Assembly: GCA_018398805.1 (NCBI GenBank) | Contig: JAGFBZ010000011.1 | Coordinates: 1,240,001 to 1,304,000 of the forward strand | Reading direction: 5' to 3' | DNA from: Hirundichthys speculiger | Taxonomy: Eukaryota; Chordata; Actinopteri; Beloniformes; Exocoetidae | Length of the DNA: 64,000 nt | The notes under the pieces: model-generated | Told to the model about the DNA's origin: nothing | Database searches by the model: none | The model's input: only the letters and a program-made list of their open reading frames with translations | Shown here: in pieces, positions 29,950 to 40,000 of the stretch | Layout: every line of letters begins with the position of its first letter | Numbering within the stretch: position 1 is the stretch's first letter | Made by a program: the position numbers and the translations under genes

Positions 29950-30475
29950 ACTATCATGACTGCAACTTTTTGACCTAAATTTGCATATTTTTGTTGTAAA
30001 ATTGCAAATTCACAATATTATGACTATTTGTCCTGAAAAAAAGAAAAAAAAGTGAATTTTTGTCACAAAATCTATATTTTGGCAAAAAAAAAAAAAAGGT
30101 TGTGACTTTTTGTCCTAAAATTGCAAAATAAAAGTTATTTTTTTGTTAAAAAAAAAAAAAAAAAAACCTCAGCATTTTGTTGTAAATATTGAGTATTTGT
30201 CGTGAAATTGGAAATTTCCCCAAATCATGACTTTTTAGCTCAAAATGAACAAATTCTTCTTGTAAAATAGGGTTAGAGTGAACCAAAGCTGCAACTTTTT
30301 CACAAAACTATGACTTTGTCGTAAAATTTCAAATCACAAATTTTTGTTGTAGAAAAATTTATTTGACAAAATCATAACTTTTTCTTGGCTTTTGTGAAAC
30401 TGCATGTTTTTGTTGTAAAATTGCAGCATTTGCAGAATCATGACTTTTTGACGTAAAATTGCTTGTTTTCACCCT
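29950..30475. repeat. Degenerate minisatellite
   Basis: A unit of roughly 50-60 bp built from TTTTTGTTGTAAAATTGCAAATT and ACAAAATCATGACTTTTTG recurs at least seven times with many changes. It is interrupted by A runs near 30085 and 30147. Confidence 0.8.
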
Positions 30476-30667
30476 TAAACAGCTGCTCAGTGGTCTCCAA
30501 GGCCACTGAGCTGCTCAATACTGAACCAAGCAGAGAGTTGCATCGGCACCCCTTCAACATTTATTCAGAAATGTTCTCGTTATAACTCTGTCGGAGCTTG
30601 CTTATTGACTTTTTATAATGTTTATGGAAAGATGTGCCCGCAGCTTTTGCCTGCTGGCTTTTACATA

Positions 30668-31328
30668 CTGGACCAAGCTAGGTTGGAACAAAGATCGACC
30701 GGTAAACAGAGAGCCAGTTCATGACCATAGTTGAGGGTTGGGCAAAAATCAGCTCTCTCTCTTCACCACAACGGACCGGTACAGAGTCCACACCACAGCA
30801 GATGCTGCACCAATCTGTCTGTCGATCTCCCGCTCCTTTCCTCCCGTCACTCGTGAACAAGACCCTGAGATACTTAAACTCCTCCACTTGAGGCAGAACC
30901 TCACTCCCGACCCGGAGGAGGCATTCTACCCTTTTCCGACTGAGAACCATGGTCTCAGATTTGGAGGTGCTGATTCTCATCCCTGCCACTTCACACTAGC
31001 CTGGCGAACAGACAGGACCAACAGGACCACGTCATCTGTGAACAGCAGAGACAAAATCCTGACACCACCGAACTGGAACCCCTCCGCTCCTTGGCTGCAC
31101 CTAGAAATTCTGTCCATAAACGTAATGAACAGAATCGGTGACAAAGGGCAGCCCTGGCGGAGTCCAACTCTCACTGAAAACGTGTCCAACTTACAACCGG
31201 CAATGCAGGCCAAACTACCACTCCATTTGTACAGGGACTGGACAGCCTGTAACAACGGGCCCAGCACCCCATACTCCTGGAGTACCCCCCACAGGACCCC
31301 CCGAGGGACACGGTCAAATGCCTTCTCC
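30668..31328 (-). mobile_element. Non-LTR retrotransposon RT fragment (LLFTDDVV type)
   Basis: The minus strand reads AFDRVPRGVLWGVL, then VRVGLRQGCPLSPILFITFM, then LSLLFTDDVVLL (catalytic Asp pair), then GMRISTSKSETMVLSRKRVE and VEEFKYLRVLFTSDG. A gap between DVVLL and AGMRIS and later shifts show decay. This family differs from the others in the window. The usual alanine of FADD is Thr here. Confidence 0.85.
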
Positions 31329-31480
31329 AGTGGTTCTCAAACTTTTAATACTGCGTACCACCTGAAAGACTGTTCAGCTCTCTGAGTACCACCATGATGA
31401 CCAGTTTTAAAATATAGCCATATATGCCTTATCAAGCTTTAAATTCACAGGAGAGATGTTTATTCCTTATTGTGGTTATT
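31329..31480. mobile_element. hAT-type end fragment
   Basis: CAGTGGTTCTCAAACTTTTA followed by CTGCGTACCACC is a typical hAT (Charlie-like) left end. It abuts the RT fragment directly. No matching right end or 8-bp duplication was found, so the element is incomplete. Confidence 0.5.
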
Positions 31481-31627
31481 TATTGTTACTTTACTGAATC
31501 AGACATTTACAACTCTGTCCAACAGTTCTCACATACTCATACTCTCATACAGAGCAAAATAAACACACTCAAAAGTTGTTACACTGCAACTGAATATGCA
31601 ACAAATATTTTTTTAAAGACACAATTT

Positions 31628-31870
31628 TAACTAGAAAAGCATTCGGAGAGCGCAGACCTCCGCCAAGCGCAACAGTTATCGAAAATTTGAAAGTGATCCA
31701 GAATCCAGGATTTCTTCCGGATTACACTCGCAATGAAATCAGTTCTTCCTTTACACATTTCTGACAACTCCTGAAAATTTCATCAAAATCCATTCATAAC
31801 TTTTTCAGTTATCTTGAACACAGACAGACAGATAAATGTCAGCAAAAACATAACCTCTTGATGGAGGTAA
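31628..31870. repeat. Inverted-repeat element (MITE-like), copy 1
   Basis: Ends are complementary: ACCTCCGCCAAG near the left, CTTGATGGAGGT near the right (copy 2 has CTTGGCGGAGGT). The body, with GTGATCCAGAATCCAGGATT and CCTGAAAATTTCATCAAAAT, is nearly identical to 51636-51890, in the same orientation. No coding capacity. Confidence 0.75.
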
Positions 31871-31879
31871 AAATTGTTC

Positions 31880-32161
31880 TACAGACAAGGGGCCCTCCTA
31901 GCCAATGGGATGCCAGGAAGATGCTAAGCGATAGCCAATGGCAGAGCAGCTTGGACTCACTGCTTTCAAACCAAGATACAAAGCCGACAAGTATGTTTAC
32001 GTTCGGTAAACTCTGGGAGCTATGAGTAGCAGCGCATACTGTATTTTTGCCTTTCGTATCCTGAAATTTATTTCGTAACAAGAGGCAATATTTTCCCGTT
32101 GAGGCTTTTCGTAACCTGAAAATTTCGTATGTAGAGACGTTTGTAAGTAGGGGTACCACTG
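31880..32161. mobile_element. DNA transposon fragment with TACCACTG end
   Basis: Ends CGTATGTAGAGACG...GTAAGTAGGGGTACCACTG followed by TA, a Tc1/mariner (Tigger-like) terminus as I recall it. The segments CGTAACCTGAAAATTTCG and AGCCAATGG repeat within it. The left end was not found. Confidence 0.5.
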
Positions 32162-32660
32162 TACTGCTATTTTTTTCCACTAGGTGGCAGCACTAGCAGT
32201 AGAGTGTTGTATTTGGGGCTTTTTTTTACAGACATGACAACTTCCTGTAAAGAAAGAAACAAGCAATTAAAACAAGTGATATAAATCATTAGTTTTATGT
32301 AGCTTTCTACCTTCCAACAACGATGGCGTACTAGAGCGATACTGTGGAGAGCAGATCACTTAGATCCAAGGCAAAGAGTGAACACATCTAATTCTTCTGT
32401 GACTGACATAACGAGATTAAGGTGGGACTAAAATCCCTGTTTAGAGAAGATGGAAATAACTGATCCATCATGAGGGAAGGATAAAACGGCAGAATTTTTA
32501 AACTCTGAACCTCTCAAGAAATTCCAGTCTATGTTCCTGTCATTTTGACAAGAAAAACATCAGCGTTGGCAGCAAATTTAGTGGTAATCCTGTCTACTTT
32601 GCCTGGAATAACTGAGGGAAGCCACTAGTGTGAGGAAAGGCTCCTTACATGTCATGTTCT
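32160..32660 (+). repeat. Unnamed ~0.5-kb repeat family, copy 2
   Basis: The second, longer copy of the repeat at 25093-25565. Its start, GTACTGCTATTTTTTTCCAC, runs into TAGGTGGCAGC. It lies immediately next to the TACCACTG-ended transposon fragment. An A run (32803-32828) follows about 140 bp further. Confidence 0.6.
32177..32190. promoter_or_regulatory. CTCF-like motif carried by a repeat
   Basis: CCACTAGGTGGCAG is a very good match to the CTCF core. It lies near the start of the unnamed repeat copy 2, about 1.9 kb upstream of jade2 exon 1. The homologous position in copy 1 is CCTCTAGGTGGAG, which has decayed. Confidence 0.5.
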
Positions 32661-33299
32661 CATGTAGTCTCTATTTTCACCTTTCCAGAAAGTGGCAGGT
32701 ACATACACACCATGAGACTGAGAAAAGGTAAAAATATTGCCCAAAGAAAAGCCAGTAGAAATTTAAGGAACTAATGACTGTTTTTGCACATTCTCATGGG
32801 CCAAAAAAAAAAAAAAAAAAAAAAAAAAGAAAAAGAAAAAAAAATGAAGTGGGCTGGATTGGGAGTTTGACATTTGTGATGTAGATGTTAAAACATTCAA
32901 CATGATAATTTTTGAGAATTAATGCATTGTGTATTACATGACTGAAACACCCATTATTAGAATTTTTTATCGGAAAATGATATTCTATGAACGTAGTTGC
33001 ATGGTTTTTTTTTTTTTTTTTTGGATGTTGTTGAACATTTTAACACAAAATCTGCCTGCACCAGTGCCAGGGAATTCGCAGGTGAAGCTTCAATGCCCAT
33101 CCTCTCCTCTCCGAGGCGCAGTAATCTAGCGTTTGTCAGACTAGGAAGTGCAGTTTGCTGTAACAGTGAATTGAAAGTACGCCATAAATATGGCGCCAAA
33201 AGAGTTTTCAAGCAGATGATAAGAGCTGAATTTTTCTCCCCTTTCTGTGTTGTCTTTTTTTTTTTTTTTTTGGTGGGGGTGGGGGGAGAGGTTGCTAAA

Positions 33300-34055
33300 A
33301 CTAGACCCGCCTGTGCATTTCTGCAGAGCGGCGTTCACGTTCACCGGTTTAGAGGAGCGGAGGAGCAAAGTGAAGGGGGAAGTGGAGACGAACAGACCTC
33401 TATGTTTGATTTCTGAAGGAGGGACGTTGCGAAACTGGCGTGCAATCTTTTCTGACTCATCGCTTGGAAATATAGCACCATTTTCTTTTTTTCTATTTTT
33501 TTTCTCTTAATTTACCCCTCCTTCTTCTTCTCCTCCTCCCTCCCAGTCCCCCTTCTCCTGTACCGCTGGCACTGAGGAGGAAAACAATCCGATTTTGACA
33601 CCACGTTTGGACTGCTTTTTGCAAAAAAAAAAAAAAATGCGACACGCTTTCCCCCGCGAGCGCTTCGCCGCGCGCACCTCGCAGTGCCGTCGCGCCGTGA
33701 TGAGGAGCAGGACCGCCGGTGCCGCCGCGCTGTTTGTTTTGGACTCGTGAGGGCTGCCACTTTTGGATATTTTATTTCGGATTCGGACCAGAGCGCTGTC
33801 AGCTCACACCGCCGAGGGGAGGAGGAGGGGGAGGAGGAGAAGGAGGAGGAGGAGGAGGGGGGAAAGGCAGGCGAGAGGGGGGACAGTCCTGTCACCCTGC
33901 CTGGTTCAAGTGTCGGGGCTTTTTAGCAGCGCTGCTAGCAGCCTGCCAGGGCACCGACCGGGCATTCGTCCTCAACCCTCCGCTCTTCAACTACATGTGC
34001 CCGGCTTCCAATGGTCTCCTGATCTCCGGGAATCGCCCGCCGTCCAGGACTGAGG
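33300..34055 (+). promoter_or_regulatory. jade2: jade2 promoter and 5' UTR (CpG-rich)
   Basis: From about 33.3 kb the sequence turns GC- and CpG-rich (for example CCGCGAGCGCTTCGCCGCGCG near 33656), with a purine-rich GGA/GGAGG tract at 33818-33890, before the first exon. The transcription start is unknown. Open frames at 33719-34153 and 33763-34053 lie across it. They would be upstream ORFs if transcription starts above them; the second ends 2 nt before the ATG at 34056. Short T and A runs (33240-33270, 33620-33635) interrupt it. Confidence 0.55.
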
Positions 34056-34088
34056 ATGTCTGTGTACCCGAAGCTGACCACAGTCAAG
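34056..34088 (+). CDS. jade2: jade2 exon 1 end with possible in-frame start
   Basis: ATG at 34056 (A at -3) opens 11 codons, MSVYPKLTTVK, running to a donor AAG|GTAAAA at 34088/34089. Splicing to 54513 joins this in phase 0 to the known-type start MESEKK. The exon may be wholly untranslated, with initiation at 54513. The spliced context AAGATGG there is a near-ideal Kozak site. Confidence 0.4.
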
Positions 34089-37000
34089 GTAAAACGATAT
34101 TTAACACTGATATGCGGACAGAAGAAAAAAAAAAAAAAAAAGCCCGAATATGAAATAAGTGTTTGAAAGCAGGGACCTCTGAAGTCCACTCCGCTGCCGC
34201 AGCTAGTTAGTAGCGCCGTGTCGGTGCTAGTAGGCTAGCAGCAGGGCAGCGGCTCCGTACGCACTTTCGCAGCGGGCTTGTCAGTCATCGTCAGCGGCGG
34301 CGGCGGCGGGGGGGGGGTTTACAGTGAGCACCCCCCCCCCCCAAGTTTGAAAGCAAAGCGACAAAAAATTAAACTAACCGGAAAAACTTAGCCATGCGCC
34401 GCAAACATAACCTAAACTAACCCCGTTCTCACCTAAAATTATAACGAAGTCTGGAGAGCGTCCAAGTGTGCTTATTTTTTTTTAAATGATAATTTTGCAC
34501 GTAATTGCAACGAATAGGATGATTTTCGGCACAGTGGCGAGGAATGTTGAGTGCCAACTTTGTGGATACGGGTTAGTTAGACGCACTGTATGTGATGGTG
34601 AGGTGTGGGGGGGGTGGGGGGGGCAAACATGCAGAGCGCTTCTTTCAGGAACTGCGCAGGTTTCTTCATTCTTCGCTATAAGGAAGGGGGGAAACGGTGC
34701 AGATTTTTAGGAAGGCTGAGCACGCAAGCTCACACATGCACACATCAAGGAATTAGAGCAACTCCTCTCTGCCTCCATCACCCCCCCCCCCTCCTCCTCC
34801 TCCTCCCTCTCCTGCTTCGTGCTGTGCAGATCTAGCTGGCTTAAGAAGAGGGGGGAGTGGCTGTTGTTTACCTCCTCAAAGTCAGAGCTCCATCTGTGTG
34901 TCTGAGTTGCATCCTCACCTGAAAAAAACAACCCAACCGCCACTCCAAATTTGGATGCAGGTGATGCTCGCTGCTGCAGATGTGAGCGAGATTGACGGGG
35001 CTGTAAGTTGGGCATTTGGTCGTGACCTCTTCAGAATTACAAGCAGAATAATTAAATAATGCAATCCCTGTTTATTAGGACTCATCATTTACAATTGGCA
35101 CTTAAAGCGTTTTTTTTACAATTTAAGGTGGCATTTGTGTTGAATCAGTCAAGTGTTGGCAATGGTCTGGGGACTTCTTAAGTGTTCCCAGTTGTGACAG
35201 CAGACCTCCACACAAATCATTGCCACAGACTGCAACAATCCTGTCTGTTTCTTGCTACTATGTTAAGTACAGAGCAGGGCATGTGTAGTCTTTTTAGACT
35301 GCCTTTCCCAGAGATGCACACAAGCCTCCTCCTGCTGGGTGTGAAACCAGAGATGAGTCATGGTTTGCGGGGGCAAAGCAACACTCTGTCCCACTGTCCC
35401 CCCTTCCCGGTCTTTTTTATCTCTCCTGATGTCGTGTTATCGTGTTTTCGCTCATCCTCTTCCCCCGTTGGTTCTCCTGCATGTTGACAGCGATGGTTTA
35501 CAAAGCAAGTCAATTGGGATGAGAGCTCTTCCTGTTTTGCATCTGTTTTGTTTTGGGTGACAGCCCTTCAGCCAAACATTTATGTTCTATAATTTTAATT
35601 CCTCAACCCTCTCCTCCTCTGTGCGCTCTCCGTTTCCAGCACCTCATCCGTCCTTCCATCTTTTTCTTGATCAAGTCTTATTTGCTCGATTCTCTTCGGA
35701 ACACAGACGGGGAGGAATGCATCAACCCTCCACACTCAGTACATGTTGTGTAACTCGAGCATGCAGACCTTTTAAGCTTCACATGTGTCCATACGCACAC
35801 ACGTGCATGTGTGTGGGTGGGGGTGTAGCGTTGCGTGTGTGTTTGTGTCTGTTGCGTTAAGCGCTGAACTCTGATTGGCTAGAAAAGGGGGTAAGGACCC
35901 CCACGTGGTATGTTGTATCGCATTAGCAGCTACGTTGTGCAGACACGGAAGGAAAGGAGGAGGAGTGATGCTGTTCATGAATGGACCTCTGACGTCACAC
36001 AGACCCTCTCTCACACGCGCACACATGCACATATTTACACACGTGGATGCAGAAGGCTGTAGGGTAGAGTGTGTGTTATTCAGAAACAGTGTCATGTAAG
36101 GAGGATGGGAGCCAAGAGAGAGGAGTGATTTTCTGCGGGTGTGTATGTAGCTGCCTGCAGGCATGTTGGGTAGCTGTCAGGTTACCATTACTCTGCTTGC
36201 TAACTAAGTAGCACGCTGTCTGCAAGAGTATTACGAGTGGCTGAGCTGATTTTAGGGTGTGTCTGTGGTCTTCTGTTTTTATTTATGTATTTTTTTTATT
36301 AATTTGAATCTTCTGATACTGGACTTGTGGTGTTGCTACTAATTTAACGTGCATTTATTGTTATCATAAAGTCATATTGTCCCTTTAATTTGTCTTATAC
36401 TTTTATTAAACACTAAGAGAAAGAGAGAACACTTGAATAATCAAACACATGATAATATGCTTTAAAAATGTTAGAAATCTGGTTAAGCTTAAACAAATGT
36501 GGTTAGTGTTGATTAGTTTATATCATGTGCAGGTTTTTTTTATGTCTAAGAAATTTTTGCAACATGAAGTCAACCATGTGGTTGATTAAAATGCTGGAGG
36601 CATGCCTTTCTCTTCCTCTCTTTTTTTTTTTTTCTTTTTTGCATTACCCTGATGTGTTTTGCCAGTTCTCATGCTCAGTTGATGACCCTGCTGTGGCTTA
36701 GAGAGTCATTAGTGTGTGTTTGTACGTGCGTGCACATGCTAACCTGCTGTTCAGTGGGCAGGCGGTGACGTCAGACCTAATTCATGCATTCCAGGAGCTT
36801 TTTGCAAAGCTGAATGGAGGTGGCATCTATCATAACTTTGAGCTGCAGGAGCCATCCCTTGCAGACTGACTGCTGTCGTTCATTGCTTTGCAGATTTTAC
36901 ATTAATGGTCAATCTTTTCTCATGCCGTGTACAGGTAAACCATTAGAGGATATCTCACCAAGCAAATATGGTTTTCTTTCATTCTTATTTAAATTTCTCT

Positions 37001-40000
37001 GCACTAAATGAGTGATTAACTATACGTGTATTTAACAATCATTTAACTATTTAACTCTGTGATGTATACAGGCTGTTTATGGTATCATTCAAATGCATAA
37101 TGTTTTCTAGTTTCTTCTTCTGCAGTGTGAAGCTTATTTCAGTTTGACAGTGTTATGTTTTGTTTTTGCAGTAAGCTTTTTGTAAGTTTATATTTTATTG
37201 GATCCTCTCCATTTTTGTAGTTTTAAACTCATGGAGCTGAAGAATGGCCCTTAATCTGATATGACAAAGTACCTCTTGTTAAGAAACCTACTTATTTATC
37301 ACTGAGACAGATCACCAGCTGATAAGATCAGAATGATTTTTTTAATGTGAGTCTTAAAGCAACGCAAAGGAACATTTGCAATCTGTAGCTCAGTGGGTCC
37401 CCCTGTATGTGTGGAGGTTAAGTAGCTTTTATGACACAGATATACCTTTATTTGGTCTCTTGCTCGGTCACTCTCTCCCTTTAGCTTTTGCTGATAGCAG
37501 GAACAGGAGACTCCACGACACAAAACTTCTTGGTGTTGCGTTAATGGAGCCAAAGATGATTTGAAGCTGCATCCTCGAGGTCATAATTTGCATTTTACCA
37601 AAGGCACTTCCTTTCTGGTTTCCTTTTTCATCTTTCATCACGTATTCTGTGCTTTTTATTTACTGGAAAAAGCAAACAAACATATGGCTACCCCCTCAGA
37701 GTGAAGCTGACTCAGAGCTAAAGCTAAAGCAAATGAGCCAGGAACATTTATCACACATCTGATACTTCCTTTTACTTTTATCTGATTATTGGGTCATTGT
37801 GTTTCTGCATGCTGCCTCCTACTCTTATTTTCAGAAGAAGAAGAAAAAAGTTTGCTCTGTATAACCACGTTGATAGACTGGCAGCCAGATGCTACCTGAG
37901 CTCCTGAGGGGATAAAGTTCAGGAATATACCATTTGTGGAAATTATATATCAGAACTGGTTTTATACTGTAGTTTAGAGGGGAATGGTGAGAAATGAAGA
38001 TGCTTATGAGAGCGATAGAGGGTGAGTGAGTGACAGCAGAAGAGAAGAGAAGGAAGGTGAAGCTAACTGAGATGGGAGGGAGGGAAACAGCTGAGTGTTG
38101 AAGAGGGAGTGCACAGTGACAGACAACAGGAAAATGTGGAGGACGGGGCATGCAGGTGGTTAAACATGGGGTTGGTGGTTGAGGTCAGTAGGAGTGAAGG
38201 GCAGAGTTCTCATCCTCCACCTCCCCATGCTCTTCATCCATCCAACAGTCTCTTCCAAAGCTAATGAACTCCTGATGGCAGTGGGGACAGTAACTACAGA
38301 TCAGTCTTCATCACTCTCCCTCCTTCTCTCCTCCCACCTGTCCTCTTTCTCTTTGCTCTTTCCTCTCCTTCTGGGTTCGTTGGCAGGGGCCCAGCCACCT
38401 TGGCTCTGACTCACCTCCTCCATTGTTTGTCAGCAGATTTCAGGAGATGAAGTCGGAGGCTTAGAGAGGAAAAATACTTGGACCTCAGCCTCTTTTTTTC
38501 TTTTTCTTTTCATCTTTTTTGCTGCTTACTGCTTGCCAGTTCCTGCTCCTATAATGCAGCATGAGTTGTGGCAGTTTGAATGAATATAGTGTTAATGATC
38601 TGGGGGCTGGAGTTAGCAAGGTGACAAAGGAAATCTGTTTCATTTCTGTGGCTTGTTTTTGTCCCACCATCTCTCTGGCTGGTGTGTGTGTTTGTATACA
38701 TCTTGTACATTGATGCTCCAACTTGGTCCATGGTTTTACAGAGGTTAGGTGAGACTGAGTGTTTCTTGCTATCATAACATTTATTTCTTATAAGTAAAGT
38801 AAATTATTAAACACATCTAAATCATAATTTCCTGCTCTGTTTCTTACTCCTGTTCGTCCTAATTTCTTTCTGGTCTCGTTTACAGTGTTTAATTGAGACA
38901 AATTTCCTTTAGGGCCGAATCTTAATTTTTAATCACCAGCAGGCAGATAATATTGTGATTTAGCCCCTTGAAGATAATTCCCAAGTTCTATCAAGTAAAC
39001 TCCGTAGATTTTAGGACATGCTTTTTGATCTATTTTGAAGGCAAAAAAGGGGATAATGCCCCTCATTTGTGGATAGTCTTTCCAGCAAGGCATAAATGAA
39101 AAAGATAAGATCCTGACTATTTTATTTTCATGCACAACCTGCAGAAAGTCACAGCAGAAAGTTGTTGTAATTGTGTAGTAGTCCCTCAGCTTTATTGTTT
39201 CATATAATTTTATGTGATGCGGTACAAAGAAATTCACCCCCTGTACAGTTGTCCCGATTTCAAATCTTATTATAGAGACCAAAACTGTTTTTTTGTACAT
39301 GGCTGTATACTTAACTCTCCTGCAAAAGTGGGCATTTTAACAGGGGAGTCAGTGGGGATTTGCTCTGTTTTGGAGCCAGCACCTAGTGGTCAGTCGAGGA
39401 ACTGCAACAAAACCTTCTTCCTGGATGGGCTTCAACTCAGAAGTGGGATGGTTGCCACTTGTGTCGGACACCAGTTGTTAGGCAAGCAAAAAACTTTCCA
39501 GGATGTTGTTAACTGGTATTAACCTTTTTTTTTTTTTTTTTTTTTAAGATGGGGACTTGGATGCAGGCTGTATCTTTTGACCCGTCAGTGAAAGTCTCTG
39601 GCTTTATTTGTATTAATAAGGAAAGAGGAGATGAGCTGTAGCTGTAGCAGAATTGGCACTCCTGTCTACGAGGCAGTAAAATGTTATTTTTAAATTTCTT
39701 TGAAAAGAAAAAAGCAAATAAACCACCTAAAGACAGTTCCTGTGGGGAAACAAAGTGTTTTCTTTAGGACCAGCTTCTTATCAGTGTTGTCATTTGAACA
39801 AAGCTACACATAAGAGAGGAAATCATTTAATTTATAATGCATTTTTATTTCAGTTATTTTACTCTTCCCTGAGGAAATCTTCACCCCCCTCGAAGAGCAA
39901 TACCAGAAAACTAACTCACTTAACGAAGACAATAGTCTTCTCTGTTGACATTAGAGGGAGCTTCCTTCCATCGAGCTGATCCCCATGGAGTGTTCAGCAG

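Noticed and set aside
30738..31385. 215-codon plus-strand open frame
   Set aside because: It is the antisense of the RT fragment at 30668-31328, whose minus-strand translation shows the real motifs (VRVGLRQGCPLSPILF, LLFTDDVV).
33512..33895. 127-codon minus-strand frame rich in Ser/Arg in the jade2 promoter
   Set aside because: It arises from the GGAGG purine tract and GC-rich sequence; no splice sites or family match.
36001..36164. CA/GT-rich stretch near 35.8-36.1 kb as a coding exon of jade2
   Set aside because: The open frames there are His/Thr/Cys-rich products of CA repeats with no JADE similarity.
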